Notes: a model not told the origin generated them from the letters alone. Counted from the first letter of the stretch, positions 49,508-58,583 are shown. The stretch: 64,000 nucleotides of DNA from Solirubrobacter sp044865965 (GCA_044865965.1 JBIOTP010000097.1:6498-70497); one strand, 5' to 3'. Numbers and translations: made by a program.

Positions 49508-50910
49508 CAGCGCGCCTGCCCGTCGGTCGAGAGCTGCTGGGTCCCCGGCACGTTCCCCGTCACCGTCTTGCCGACCAGGTAGGGCTCGTTGCCGGACTCG
49601 CACTCGCGCGGCTGGCCGGGGGCCGCGGTGTTCGGGTACGGGTTGAGGTGGACGTGGTTCTCCTCGTTGGGCCCGTTGGCGGGCGCCGACGAGGGACCGC
49701 CCTCGTTGTTGGGCCCCTGCGGCGTGGCGACGATGATGAACCGCTGCCAGGTGCCGTTGCGGTCGCCCTCGCTCAGCAGCGAGGAGATGTTGCGGAACCA
49801 GAGCGTGACGTAGTTGCAGTCGATCTGGGCCGGCGCGAGGTACTGCAGCGTCGGGTCGAGCGCCTTCACCGCCTCGGTCGTGGACCTGATGCCGCGCGGC
49901 ACCAGCGGGTCGTTGGAGAACGTCCGCAGCTCGTCCAGCAGCGACGCCAGCCGGCGGTTGAGCGGCGGCGTGCGCGGCAGCACCGCGATGCCGGTGCCGA
50001 GCGCGTCGGCCAGCGGCGGCGCCGCCGAGCGCAGCGCGCGCACGCCCGGCCGCAGATCGCGGAACAGGCCCTCGGTGTTGGCCAGGAACGGGCGCTGCTG
50101 CGGGAAGTCGCGCACGCCGGCGTCGAGCGCCGGCCGGCCCTTGGTGATCGAGTCCTGGATGAACGGCCGCGCGACGACGCGCAGCGACGCCATCGTCGCG
50201 TCGAGGTTGTCGAACAGCGACGCCTGGTCCTCAGACGCGGGCGCGACGATCTGCGCCGCGTCGCCCAGCTCGTCCACGAAGCGGCGCAGGTTCGTGTCCC
50301 GCGACGACAGGTTCTGCATCACGGGCACGAGGTCCCGCAGCAGCGGCCGGAAGGCGCCGATCGCGGTGTTGATCGACTCGCCGCGGCCGGAGAGCGCGGT
50401 CCCGAACCCCTCGAGGTTCGTGCGCGCCGCCTCGCGCGTGGGCTCGTCGAACATGTTCAGGAACTCGTCCAGCTCGACCGGCTGCGGTCGCGCCGCACGG
50501 AGGGGGATCGTGTCGCCGTCCTGGAAGGTCTCCGTCGACGTCCCGCGCGTGACCTCGATGAACTTCAGCCCGAGCGCGGAACGCGGGCGGACGATGAACG
50601 TCGAGTCCTTCGGCAGCGGCCCTGCCTCCTTGTCGAGCTTGAGGCCGAGCACCGCGATCACGCGCTTGTCGGGCAGCGTCTTCGGCTTGATCGAGGTGAC
50701 GGCGCCGATCCGGCTGCCGCCGACCTTCACGTCGTTGCCGACGACGAGCTGGGCGGCGCTCGGGACCTCGACGTTGACCTGGTAGGTGGGGACGAACGGC
50801 AGGCCCTTGTTGGCGTTGTAGGCCAGGAAGACGGCGACGAGGACGACGAGGATCGTCGCCGCGCCGATCAGCACGGGGTTGCCCGCGATGCCGTAGCCGC
50901 GGCTCCTCAT
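49507..50910 (-). CDS. Mce/MlaD-family protein (third in operon)
   Basis: 467 aa. Anchor helix (VLIGAATILVVLVAVFLAYN), MlaD domain (TYQVNVEVPSAAQLVVGNDV, KVGGSRIGAVTSIKPKTL, LGLKFIEVTRGTS), a helical needle region, and a conserved C-terminal block (IDCNYVTLWFRNISSLLSEG, NHVHLNPYPNTAAPGQPREC). The HVHLNPYPN block resembles the tail of many actinobacterial Mce proteins. Confidence 0.9.
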   Translation of the reverse strand: MRSRGYGIAGNPVLIGAATILVVLVAVFLAYNANKGLPFVPTYQVNVEVPSAAQLVVGNDVKVGGSRIGAVTSIKPKTLPDKRVIAVLGLKLDKEAGPLPKDSTFIVRPRSALGLKFIEVTRGTSTETFQDGDTIPLRAARPQPVELDEFLNMFDEPTREAARTNLEGFGTALSGRGESINTAIGAFRPLLRDLVPVMQNLSSRDTNLRRFVDELGDAAQIVAPASEDQASLFDNLDATMASLRVVARPFIQDSITKGRPALDAGVRDFPQQRPFLANTEGLFRDLRPGVRALRSAAPPLADALGTGIAVLPRTPPLNRRLASLLDELRTFSNDPLVPRGIRSTTEAVKALDPTLQYLAPAQIDCNYVTLWFRNISSLLSEGDRNGTWQRFIIVATPQGPNNEGGPSSAPANGPNEENHVHLNPYPNTAAPGQPRECESGNEPYLVGKTVTGNVPGTQQLSTDGQAR

Positions 50911-52553
50911 CGCGGCCCGTCCTTGCCGAACAGGTAGTCGAGCAGCGCGTCGCCGGGCTCCTCCGGCGTCGGCGTGGGCGTCGGCGTGGGCGAGGCGGAC
51001 GGCGCCGGCTCGGCCGTGGCGGTCGGCGCGGCGCCCGCGGGCGCGCCCGGCACGGGGACCGGCGGGAGCACGGCGTCCGGCGCCGGCGCGGGCGCGGCCG
51101 GCGCGGGCCGGTCGCCCTTGCGCTTGGCGTGGTGGCGCGTCTTCGCCGTCTTCTGCTTCGCGTGGTGGCGCTTCTTGTGCGCGTGCTTGTGCTTCTTGGC
51201 CTTGGCCTTCTTCGCGCCGTCCAGCCCGAGCGCGCGCGCCAGCGCCCGCGCCGTGGCGGCCAGCACCGGGTCGTCGCCGGTCGCCTTGGAGACGCTCGCC
51301 GTCGCGTTCGCCGACGAGGAGGCGTTCGGGAAGTTCGCGCTGCAGCCCTGGACGGGCCGGACGACGTACGACGAGCACTGGTTGACGATCAGCCCGGCTC
51401 GCAGGTAGTGGCCGAACGCGTCGAACCCGTTGACGGCGGCCACCTGGTAGAAGATGTAATCCATCAGGCGCTCGACGCCGTGCGTCTTCTGGAAGGACTC
51501 GAGGACGTCGGCGGCGGTCGCGCCGACCGGGCGCACGGCGTTGGCGAGCTGGCGCAGGTCGGCGATCACAGGCCGCGCGTCGGTCATCGCCGGAGTGCCG
51601 ATCTTCGCGGCGTCGCCGAGCGACTCGACGGCCGGCGTCGCGGCCTGGGAGAACGGGCCCATCCGCCGGATCACCGTGTTGATGTCGGGCGCCACCGGCT
51701 GCAGGTCGGCCAGCACGGGCGTCATCTGGTCCGACAGCGAGCCGAGGCGCTGCATCGTCGGCTTGAGCTCGTCCAGGAACGCCGGCAGGCGCTCGATGTC
51801 GCGCCCGAGGTCCCCGCGGCGCTCGGCGGTCGCCTTGGCGACCTCGCTGGAGTTGCGGATCGCGCCCGCGACGTGACGGCGCTCGCGCGCGAGCGGCGCC
51901 AGCACGGTGTCCGAGTTGGTCGCGAGGTCCTCGAGCACCTTGTTCTGCGAGGCGAGGATCGCGAGCACGCGGTCGGTCTCCTTGAGCGCCGGGTTGGCGC
52001 GCCGCACGACCGCGTTGAGGTCGGCCCCGCGCCCCGCCAGGCCGGTCCCGAGCTCGTTGAGGATCAGCGACAGCCGCTCGCGCTCCGGCTCGCGCGAGAT
52101 GTCGCCGATCAGGTCGATGTCCACGGACTGGCTCGTGTTCTCCACCGGCAGCAGGTACTGGCCCTCGCCGGGCCCGCGCTCGATCTTGCGCAGCGGCGGC
52201 GGCGCCTCGCTGCCGGCGCCCCGCGGCTCGGTCGGCGTGCACTCGACGAAGCGCTCGCCGATCAGGTTCTGCGGGCGCACGATGCAGGACGCGTCGCGCC
52301 GGAAGTCCTGGTAGCCGGGCTGGGAGATCTCGAGCACGACGGCCGCCTTGAAGTCCGGCGTGACGTCGACCTCGGAGATCCGGCCGACCTTGACGCCGGC
52401 GATCTTGACATCCTCGCCGGGGATCACGAAGCCCGCGTTGTCGAAGATCGCGCGCACCCGGTAGGAGTGGCGCTCGCCCTCGCGGGTGGCGAGGAAGACC
52501 ACCGCGGCGGCGGCCGCGAGCGTGACGGCGACAAGTGCGGCGACGCGCATCAT
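50907..52553 (-). CDS. Mce/MlaD-family protein with Lys/His-rich tail (second in operon)
   Basis: 548 aa. Anchor helix (VAALVAVTLAAAAAVVFLAT), MlaD domain (RVRAIFDNAGFVIPGEDVKI, AGVKVGRISEVDV, LIGERFVECTPTEP), helical needle, and the block DYIFYQVAAVNGFDAFGHYL. The last ~120 residues differ from the other five: a Lys/His-rich stretch (KKAKAKKHKHAHKKRHHAKQ) and then a PTPTPTP linker ending LLDYLFGKDGPR. This exported basic tail could bind anionic wall polymers or metals. Overlaps both neighbours by 4 bp. Confidence 0.9.
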   Translation of the reverse strand: MMRVAALVAVTLAAAAAVVFLATREGERHSYRVRAIFDNAGFVIPGEDVKIAGVKVGRISEVDVTPDFKAAVVLEISQPGYQDFRRDASCIVRPQNLIGERFVECTPTEPRGAGSEAPPPLRKIERGPGEGQYLLPVENTSQSVDIDLIGDISREPERERLSLILNELGTGLAGRGADLNAVVRRANPALKETDRVLAILASQNKVLEDLATNSDTVLAPLARERRHVAGAIRNSSEVAKATAERRGDLGRDIERLPAFLDELKPTMQRLGSLSDQMTPVLADLQPVAPDINTVIRRMGPFSQAATPAVESLGDAAKIGTPAMTDARPVIADLRQLANAVRPVGATAADVLESFQKTHGVERLMDYIFYQVAAVNGFDAFGHYLRAGLIVNQCSSYVVRPVQGCSANFPNASSSANATASVSKATGDDPVLAATARALARALGLDGAKKAKAKKHKHAHKKRHHAKQKTAKTRHHAKRKGDRPAPAAPAPAPDAVLPPVPVPGAPAGAAPTATAEPAPSASPTPTPTPTPEEPGDALLDYLFGKDGPR

Positions 52554-53896
52554 GGCCCCGGCGGCACCTGGCTCGGGTCGCAGTCGAGGTTGCCGCCGCT
52601 GTCGCGGAACGGCGCCGAGCCGTCGGGCGGGGCCTGGCTGGCGGCGCCCGGGCAGCGGCGGAGGTTGTTCAGCGACAGGCCCGCCAGCCGCAGCGCCGGC
52701 GCGAGCGGCGAGAGCTCCTGGTTGCCGGCCGGCGTGTCGCGGAACTGGAACGCGTTGAAGATCGGCTGGATCCGCGCGTAGTGGCCGTTGGCGTCGTAGT
52801 TCGCGGCGCCGACGCCGAAGTCACGGAACCAGGCGGTGAGCTCGGGGATGTAGGGCCGGAGGAACTCGAGCACCGGCTGGCTCCGGCGCAGCGCGCCGGT
52901 GGCGTCGCGGAACGCCGGCGTGGCGACCCTCTGCAGGCCGGGGAGCTTGCGCGTGGCCTCGACGAGGTCGTTGTCGGAGCCCGGGCGGCGGATCAGCGTG
53001 CGCAGGTCGGCGATCGTCGGCTTCGCGTCGTGCAGCAGCGGGCGCAGGTCGCGCAGGAACGGCTCGAGGTCCTTGGTCGCCGGCTTGGACTCCGCGACCA
53101 GCGGGTCGAGGTCGTCGAGCGTCGCGCGCAGGTTCACGAACGTCGTGTTGGCGCGCCTGAGCGTCGTCGGCAGCAGGCGCAGCGCCTCCGACAGCGCGCG
53201 GTTCTCGGCGGCGATCGCGCCGGTGGTGGCGTCGGTGTTGCCGACCAGGTCGGCGAGGTCGTCGCGGCGCTCGGCGATCGCCGTCACGGCGCGCGAGGAC
53301 TCCACGATGAAGTCGGTCAGCGCGCCCTCGTCGGCCGTCGTCTCGTTCACCAGCCGTCGCGCGCTGGACAGCAGCGGGTTGAAGTACTTCGCCGACTCGC
53401 CGGCCTCCTCGCCCTTGCCGGAGTACTGGGTCGCGAAGCCCTTGATCACGCCCTGGAGGTCGCGGCGCGCCTTCGGGTCCAGCGTGTTGAAGATCTCGTC
53501 GAGGTCGACCGCGGTGGTCGTCGAGGCGGTGGTGAGCGTGGCCTGGTCGGCGAGCCGGCGGTTCGGGGCCGGGCCGGGCGTGAGCGCGACGTAGCGGTTC
53601 GCGATGCCCGACAGCGACGTGAGGCGGATGACCGCCTGGGTCCCCTCGCGCAGCGGCGCGTAGGGCTCCTTGACCGAGATCTTGACCGCGGCCTGGTTGT
53701 TCGAGGTCAGCGCGATCCCCTTCACGCTGCCCACGGCGCGCCCGCCGACCTGGACGTTGTCGCCCTTCACGAGCTGCCCGGCGTTCTCGAAGATCAGCGT
53801 GTACTCGTGGCCGCCGCCGCGCATCAGCAGCAGGTAGACCGCGAGCACCGCAACGAGTACGAGGCCGCCGAGGGCGGCCACCCGGGCCACCTGCAC
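52550..53896 (-). CDS. Mce/MlaD-family protein (first in operon)
   Basis: 448 aa. Anchor helix (AALGGLVLVAVLAVYLLLMR), MlaD domain (EYTLIFENAGQLVKGDNVQV, GGRAVGSVKGIALTSNNQAA, IANRYVALTPGPAPNRRLAD), then helices and a C-terminus with ELTAWFRDFGVGAANYDANG and Cys-containing ends. No lipobox is present here or in the other five, so no LprK-type lipoprotein Mce is encoded. It starts 3 bp after the ATPase gene. Confidence 0.9.
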   Translation of the reverse strand: MQVARVAALGGLVLVAVLAVYLLLMRGGGHEYTLIFENAGQLVKGDNVQVGGRAVGSVKGIALTSNNQAAVKISVKEPYAPLREGTQAVIRLTSLSGIANRYVALTPGPAPNRRLADQATLTTASTTTAVDLDEIFNTLDPKARRDLQGVIKGFATQYSGKGEEAGESAKYFNPLLSSARRLVNETTADEGALTDFIVESSRAVTAIAERRDDLADLVGNTDATTGAIAAENRALSEALRLLPTTLRRANTTFVNLRATLDDLDPLVAESKPATKDLEPFLRDLRPLLHDAKPTIADLRTLIRRPGSDNDLVEATRKLPGLQRVATPAFRDATGALRRSQPVLEFLRPYIPELTAWFRDFGVGAANYDANGHYARIQPIFNAFQFRDTPAGNQELSPLAPALRLAGLSLNNLRRCPGAASQAPPDGSAPFRDSGGNLDCDPSQVPPGP

Positions 53897-53899
53897 GGG

Positions 53900-54733
53900 C
53901 TACTCCATGCCCAGGGGCCCGCGGGAGGCCCCGGACAAGAACTGGCGGACGAACTGATTGTCGGAGTTGAACAGCTCCTCGGCGGGTCCGGACTCGACGA
54001 TCCGGCCCTTCCACAGCACGGCGATGTACTCCGCCACCCGCTTGGCGGACATGATGTCGTGCGTGATCACCACGTAGGCGCCGCCGTTCTCCTCGTGGAT
54101 CTCCTTGATGAGCTCGCACAGGAGCGCGGTGCGGACGGGGTCGAGCCCGGAGTCGGGCTCGTCGAAGAGGACGATGTCGGGGTCGAGCACGAGCGCGCGC
54201 GCGAAGCCGGCGCGCTTGCGCATGCCGCCCGAGAGCTCGTTGGGCATCTTGTCGGAGGAGCCCTCTAGCCCGACCTCGCGCAGGCGGCGGTTGACGATCT
54301 CGCCGATCTCGTCGTCGCTCTTGTCGGTGTGCTGGCGCAGGGGGAACGCGACGTTGTCCCACAGGTTCATCGAGCCGAACAGCGCGCCGTCCTGGAACAG
54401 CACGCCGAACTTCTTGCGCATCTCGAAGAGCTGGTCGTCGGACATGTTCGGGACCGACTCGCCGTGCACCAGCACGTCGCCCTCGTCCGGGTACAGCAGC
54501 CCGACCATGTGCTTGATGCAGACCGACTTCCCGGTCCCGGACGGCCCGAGGATCATCGAGATCTTGTCCTCGGGGACGCCCATGTTCAGGCCGCGCAGGA
54601 TCTTGTTGCGGCCGAACGCCTTGTGGACCTCCACGAACTCGACGGCATCCGGCGCGCCCGAGGGGCGCTTGGCGCCGGTGTGCCACTTGTACTCGTCCTC
54701 GTGCTCGCTGCGCGTGGCCGGCTCGTCGCTCAT
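53900..54733 (-). CDS. MlaF/Mkl-type ABC ATPase of the Mce transporter
   Basis: 277 aa. Walker A GPSGTGKSVCIKHM, signature LSGGMRKRAGFARAL, Walker B IVLFDEPDSGLDPV and H-loop VVITHDIMSAKRVAEY; the LSGGM-R-KR form is typical of MlaF/Mkl. Powers lipid translocation with the two MlaE permeases. GGAGG lies 6 bases before this ATG but directly abuts an ATG two codons upstream, so I choose MSDEPATRS. Begins 2 bp after the mlaE stop. Confidence 0.94.
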   Translation of the reverse strand: MSDEPATRSEHEDEYKWHTGAKRPSGAPDAVEFVEVHKAFGRNKILRGLNMGVPEDKISMILGPSGTGKSVCIKHMVGLLYPDEGDVLVHGESVPNMSDDQLFEMRKKFGVLFQDGALFGSMNLWDNVAFPLRQHTDKSDDEIGEIVNRRLREVGLEGSSDKMPNELSGGMRKRAGFARALVLDPDIVLFDEPDSGLDPVRTALLCELIKEIHEENGGAYVVITHDIMSAKRVAEYIAVLWKGRIVESGPAEELFNSDNQFVRQFLSGASRGPLGME

Positions 54734-54735
54734 CG

Positions 54736-55533
54736 TCATCCTCCGATGGGCGCGCGTGGGTTCGCGCCCCAGAACAGCTGCGTGCCCAGCATCCCGATCA
54801 GGTGCACGAGCACGATGTTCAGCACCATGGACTTCGCGGTGGCGGTTCCCACCCCGACCGGGCCTCCGCTCGCCGTGTAGCCGTAGTAGCACCCGACCAG
54901 CACGATCACGGTGGCCATCGCCATCCCCTTGATGACGCTGTACAGCAGGTCCGGTGGGTTCTGGAACATCCAGAAGATCAGCGAGTAGCCGCCGCTGGAC
55001 ACCTCCCCGATCTGCTGCACCACCGCGACGTAGGAGGCGAGGAAGCCGGCGCCGATCCCGGCCAGGTAGACGAACGGCAGCACCATCCACGACGCGAGCA
55101 GCCGCGTCGCGCACAGGAACGTGATCGACGGCACGCCCATCACCTCGAGCGCGTCGATCTCGTCGGAGATCCGCATCGAGCCGAGCTCGGCGACGATCCC
55201 GGTCCCCACCTTCGCCGACATCATGTAGCCGAACGCGTACGGGATCAGCTCGCGCAGGTCGCACCAGGCGGCGAACACGCCGGCGTACGCGGGGGCCCCG
55301 GTGGCGCGGTTGAAGTACGCCGCCTCGATCCCGCACTGCAGCCCGATGATGAACGTCAGGCCCCAGATCACGAGCGTCGAGGACAGGATCAGGACGCCGG
55401 CCTGGCGGAGCGCCTCGCCGAAGTAGCGGAACACGCGCAGGCCGAACACCTGGCCGAAGACGCGCCCGCAGAACTGGACGATCTCCCCGAAGGAGGCGAA
55501 CCAGTCGCGCGGTACGGCGAGCCACTCGTTCAT
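54736..55533 (-). CDS. MlaE/YrbE permease (second)
   Basis: 265 aa, about five to six membrane helices. MlaE-family core: GTGIVAELGSMRISDEIDAL followed by EVMGVPSITFLCATRLLASW, and YGYTASGGPVGVGTATAKSM. Forms the transmembrane dimer with the other MlaE protein. The ATG overlaps the stop of the first permease gene. Confidence 0.93.
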   Translation of the reverse strand: MNEWLAVPRDWFASFGEIVQFCGRVFGQVFGLRVFRYFGEALRQAGVLILSSTLVIWGLTFIIGLQCGIEAAYFNRATGAPAYAGVFAAWCDLRELIPYAFGYMMSAKVGTGIVAELGSMRISDEIDALEVMGVPSITFLCATRLLASWMVLPFVYLAGIGAGFLASYVAVVQQIGEVSSGGYSLIFWMFQNPPDLLYSVIKGMAMATVIVLVGCYYGYTASGGPVGVGTATAKSMVLNIVLVHLIGMLGTQLFWGANPRAPIGG

Positions 55534-56348
55534 CGGATGTTGAGGATGTCGGGGTGGGTGGCCAGCAGCGTCTGCGTGAACACGTAGTTGAACGCGAACA
55601 CGCCGAGCGTGGAGATCACGACCGCCTGGTTGACGGCGCGGCCCACGCCCTCCGCGCCGCCGGACGCCGTCATGCCCTTGTAGCAGCAGACCACGGCGAT
55701 GATGGCGCCGAACAGCGTGCACTTGAGGACCGAGCCCCAGAGGTCCGGGATCGACGCGTTGGTGAGCAGGTTCGCGACGAACGGGCCGACCGGCTGCTGG
55801 TTGACCGCGTTGGCGACGAGCCCGCCGAAGATGCCGAACAGCACGGCGTAGACGTCGAACAGGCCGGTGACGACCATCAGCGCGAGGAAGCGCGGCACCA
55901 CGAGATTCTTCACCGGGTCGACGCCGAGCACCTGCAACGCGTCGAGCTCCTCGCGGATCTTGCGGGCGCCCAGGTCGGCGGTGATCGCCGTCCCGGCCAC
56001 GCCGGCGAGCACGATCGCGGTCACGAACGGGGCGAACTCGCGGATGCTCGCCAGCACGAAGAACCCGCCGAGGCGGTCGTTGGCGCCGAACAGCGTAAGG
56101 AAGTTCGAGGCCTGCAGCCCGGGCGCCGCGTAGCCGAACGCGATCGTCGAGACCACGAGCGGGAACCAGCACAGCCGCAGCGCGAACAGGAACTGCTGGA
56201 CGAACTCGTTGCCGTAGGGGTAGGGCGGGCGCAGGGCCGAGACGATCGTCTTGCCCGTGAGGATCATCATGTCGCCCACTTCCTCGAGCAGGCTCTTGGC
56301 CGGTAGGAACGCTCGATCGGCGACGCTGCGAACCACGAATCTCCCCAC
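55530..56348 (-). CDS. MlaE/YrbE permease (first gene of mce operon)
   Basis: 272 aa from GTG. Same family core as its partner (GTAITADLGARKIREELDAL, QVLGVDPVKNLVVPRFLAL, CCYKGMTASGGAEGVGRAVN). First gene of the long operon; 56 bp upstream is a good sigma-70-like promoter. The exact start is slightly uncertain because a second GTG occurs four codons later. Confidence 0.92.
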   Translation of the reverse strand: MGRFVVRSVADRAFLPAKSLLEEVGDMMILTGKTIVSALRPPYPYGNEFVQQFLFALRLCWFPLVVSTIAFGYAAPGLQASNFLTLFGANDRLGGFFVLASIREFAPFVTAIVLAGVAGTAITADLGARKIREELDALQVLGVDPVKNLVVPRFLALMVVTGLFDVYAVLFGIFGGLVANAVNQQPVGPFVANLLTNASIPDLWGSVLKCTLFGAIIAVVCCYKGMTASGGAEGVGRAVNQAVVISTLGVFAFNYVFTQTLLATHPDILNIR

Positions 56349-56404
56349 TCCAGAGACGGCGCCGGACGACCCGACGCTCCGTCATCCCGGGCAACAGGGC
56401 CCGA

Positions 56405-56434
56405 AGGTTATGCCACGGCGTATCGCTGTCTCAA
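56405..56434 (-). promoter_or_regulatory. Candidate promoter of the mce operon
   Basis: On the minus strand TTGAGA (56434-56429) and TAACCT (56410-56405) are separated by 18 bp. Both are close to the actinobacterial housekeeping consensus. It lies between the GNAT gene and the first mlaE gene, in the only sizeable gap upstream of the operon. Confidence 0.45.
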
Positions 56435-56450
56435 ACGAGAACCGTCGCCG

Positions 56451-57020
56451 TTACTTGCGCAAACGGGCGAGGAGAATGACGTCGACGCGCCTGCCCCGTT
56501 CCAGGTTGCGGGCGCGCATGATGCCCTCCTCCTGGAAGCCGAGCGACCGCGCGAGCGCCCGCGCGGCGGCGTTGTCCGGCGTCGTCATCACCTCGATCCG
56601 CTCGAGCTCGAGCGCCTCGAACGCCCAGGTGACCAGCAGCCCGACGGCCGTGCGTCCGACGCCGCGGCCGCGCGCTGCGCGCACCACCCAGTAGCCCAGC
56701 TCGGCGCGCCGGTGATGCCAGGCGAAGCTGTGCAGCATCACGTGGCCGAGGAACGGCCGGCCGGTCGCGTCGGTGATCGCGAGCCCGAGGTACCGGCCGC
56801 GGGCGCGCAGCCGCGCCAGGCGCGCGATGTAGCGCCGCGCCTCGAGCTCGTCCGGGTCCTCCTCGGCGCCGACGTTGACCCCGAGCGCGGGGTCGTCCCT
56901 GAACGCCGCCGCGAACGGCGCGGCGTCGCGGGCGCGCATGCGCCGCAGCGCGACGCCGTCTCGCTGCAGGTGGTCGGGGACTTCGATGTAACGTCGCCGA
57001 ATGTTCACCGCCGCGTCCAT
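56451..57020 (-). CDS. GNAT acetyltransferase, RimJ/RimL type
   Basis: 189 aa. DGVALRRMRARDAAPFAAAF start, then GYWVVRAARGRGVGRTAVGL, the acetyl-CoA pyrophosphate loop, and NAAARALARSLGFQEEGIMR. Typical of N-terminal or side-chain acetyltransferases acting on proteins or small amines. Substrate unknown. It lies just upstream of the mce promoter but is probably separately transcribed. Confidence 0.85.
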   Translation of the reverse strand: MDAAVNIRRRYIEVPDHLQRDGVALRRMRARDAAPFAAAFRDDPALGVNVGAEEDPDELEARRYIARLARLRARGRYLGLAITDATGRPFLGHVMLHSFAWHHRRAELGYWVVRAARGRGVGRTAVGLLVTWAFEALELERIEVMTTPDNAAARALARSLGFQEEGIMRARNLERGRRVDVILLARLRK

Positions 57021-57117
57021 CGCGACGCCTCGTCCCGGCGACCACCGGCGGTGAACATGGCAGGCGAAACCCTACTTACGCGAGGCTACCCCGGCCGCTG
57101 GTAACGTCGCCGGTCGC

Positions 57118-57711
57118 ATGAGAGGTGTCCTCGCGGTCGGCGTGCTCGCGGCGCTCGCCGCCGGCTGCGGCGGCAAGCGCCAGGACGCCGACGAGCCGAG
57201 CGGCTCGTTCCGCGTCGAGATCGTCAGCGCGTCGTTCCCGGCGCGCCAGCACGTCGCCGAGCCGGTCGCGCTGCGCCTGCGCGTGCGCAACCTCGACTCG
57301 CGCACGCTCGACAGCGTGGCCGTCACGGTCGAGACGGCCCCCGCCCGCCGCGGCGACGCCCCGATCGCGTTCGGCCAGCACGAGAGCGACGCCCGCCTGG
57401 CCGACTCCGGCAAGCCGATCTGGGTGCTCGACGAGGGCCCGCAGCGTGGCGACACCGCGATGGTCAACACCTGGTCCGCCGGCGCCCTGCGCCCGGGCGC
57501 GACGCGCGAGATGGTGTGGCGGCTGGTGGCCGCCAAGGCCGGCACTTACACCGTCGCCTACAGCGTCTCGCCGGGGCTCAACGGCAAGGCGCGTGCGCGC
57601 GGCGCGCGTACCCGCGGGTCGTTCCGGGTGACGATCCTCGACACCCCCGTGCCCGCGCGGGTGGGGCCGAATGGCGAGGTGATTCGGGGGGACGGCGCGG
57701 GCGGCCGCTGA
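57118..57711 (+). CDS. Lipoprotein with Ig-like beta domain
   Basis: 197 aa. Signal VGVLAALAAGC with lipobox AAGC at residues ~14-17. The mature region reads as a DUF11/CARDB-like beta sandwich (RVEIVSASFPARQHVAEPVA LRLRVRNLDSRTLDSVAVTV) ending in a basic segment and TPVPARVGPNG. Surface-anchored; role unknown. It starts 97 bp from the divergent GNAT gene. Confidence 0.75.
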   Translation: MRGVLAVGVLAALAAGCGGKRQDADEPSGSFRVEIVSASFPARQHVAEPVALRLRVRNLDSRTLDSVAVTVETAPARRGDAPIAFGQHESDARLADSGKPIWVLDEGPQRGDTAMVNTWSAGALRPGATREMVWRLVAAKAGTYTVAYSVSPGLNGKARARGARTRGSFRVTILDTPVPARVGPNGEVIRGDGAGGR

Positions 57712-57854
57712 GGGCGCCGGCGAACGTCAAAAGCGGGCAAGTGAGGAGGGGGGCGCGGGCCGCCTCGCCGATCCGCGCGCGATCGCCCGCTCACGTCGTC
57801 CGAAGGCTCGAGATCGATCACGTTCGGTCGGCCCGCGGAGGGGTGCGTCAATTG

Positions 57855-57873
57855 AGTTCGACCAGGTCGAACT
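57855..57873. promoter_or_regulatory. Perfect palindrome AGTTCGACC-A-GGTCGAACT
   Basis: Nine-bp arms around one A, 144 bp after the lipoprotein stop and followed by AGATTTCC. Either an operator or a terminator for the lipoprotein transcript. It lies in the 323-bp gap to the next gene; no ORF in that gap looks real. Confidence 0.5.
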
Positions 57874-57898
57874 AGATTTCCACACCCCTGCGCGGCGA

Positions 57899-58035
57899 TG
57901 ATCGTTTCGGGCTCGCGCGCCGATCCGGGCTCCCCTCTCACCTGCAAGAAGTTCGCCGAGCCCGCCCGCACGGCGCGGTGATCGCGCGCGCTCGCGCACC
58001 ACTTCGGGCTCCCTCCTCACCTGCAAGAAGTTCGC
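57899..58035. repeat. Two degenerate ~57-bp direct repeats, 80-bp period
   Basis: Copies at 57899-57956 and 57979-58035 share TGATCG, GCTCGCGC and a 3' block CACCTGCAAGAAGTTCGC that is identical in both. The second copy runs into the stop codon of the membrane-protein gene. A weaker inverted resemblance occurs at about 57739-57790 (GTGAGGAGGG). Probably an intergenic repeat family. Confidence 0.65.
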
Positions 58036-58553
58036 TAGAAGCAGAACAGGGACACGCCTTGCAGGAGCACCAGCGCGAGGTGCCCGGGCACAACCAGGAC
58101 GATCCCGAGCCACGCAACGATCGCAACTCCACCCGGCCGCGGCCGCAGGCGAACGCGGCGCCGCGCGAAGGACAGCGCCGCGAGCACCAATACGGCGAGC
58201 ACGATCAGAGGCCCGCCGACCGCGAGCCCCAGCAGCCCCGGGATCGCGACGAAGACGAAGACCGCGGGGAACACGAGGCACGTGACCGCGAGCGCAGCGG
58301 CCACGCCCAGCGCCACGCGGGTGGCGCGGCTGTCGCTCATGTGCCACACGATCGCGCCCAAGACCAGCAGCGCGAACAGGTGCAGCGGGATCGCGCCGGC
58401 CTGGTAGGCGTCCATCGCCGCCTCCGAGGGACCGTCGCCGCAGGAGGCGACGGGCGGCGTCCGCACGACCCAGAACGTCAGGCCGAGGACCGCCGCCAGC
58501 GCCCCCATGACGGCAAGCGCCGCCATGGGGCCGACTCGCTGAAGGGCGCGCAT
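58035..58553 (-). CDS. Multi-pass small membrane protein
   Basis: 172 aa with about five hydrophobic segments (MAALAVMGALAAVLGLTFWV; IPLHLFALLVLGAIVW; then three more to the end) and a basic loop RRRVRLRPRP. No signature motif. Ends VSLFCF. A single Cys-containing outer loop (PPVASCGDGPSEAA) precedes helix two. Function unknown. Confidence 0.7.
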   Translation of the reverse strand: MRALQRVGPMAALAVMGALAAVLGLTFWVVRTPPVASCGDGPSEAAMDAYQAGAIPLHLFALLVLGAIVWHMSDSRATRVALGVAAALAVTCLVFPAVFVFVAIPGLLGLAVGGPLIVLAVLVLAALSFARRRVRLRPRPGGVAIVAWLGIVLVVPGHLALVLLQGVSLFCF

Positions 58554-58583
58554 CCCTCCCTTATCGGAGGAAGCGCGGCGAGG

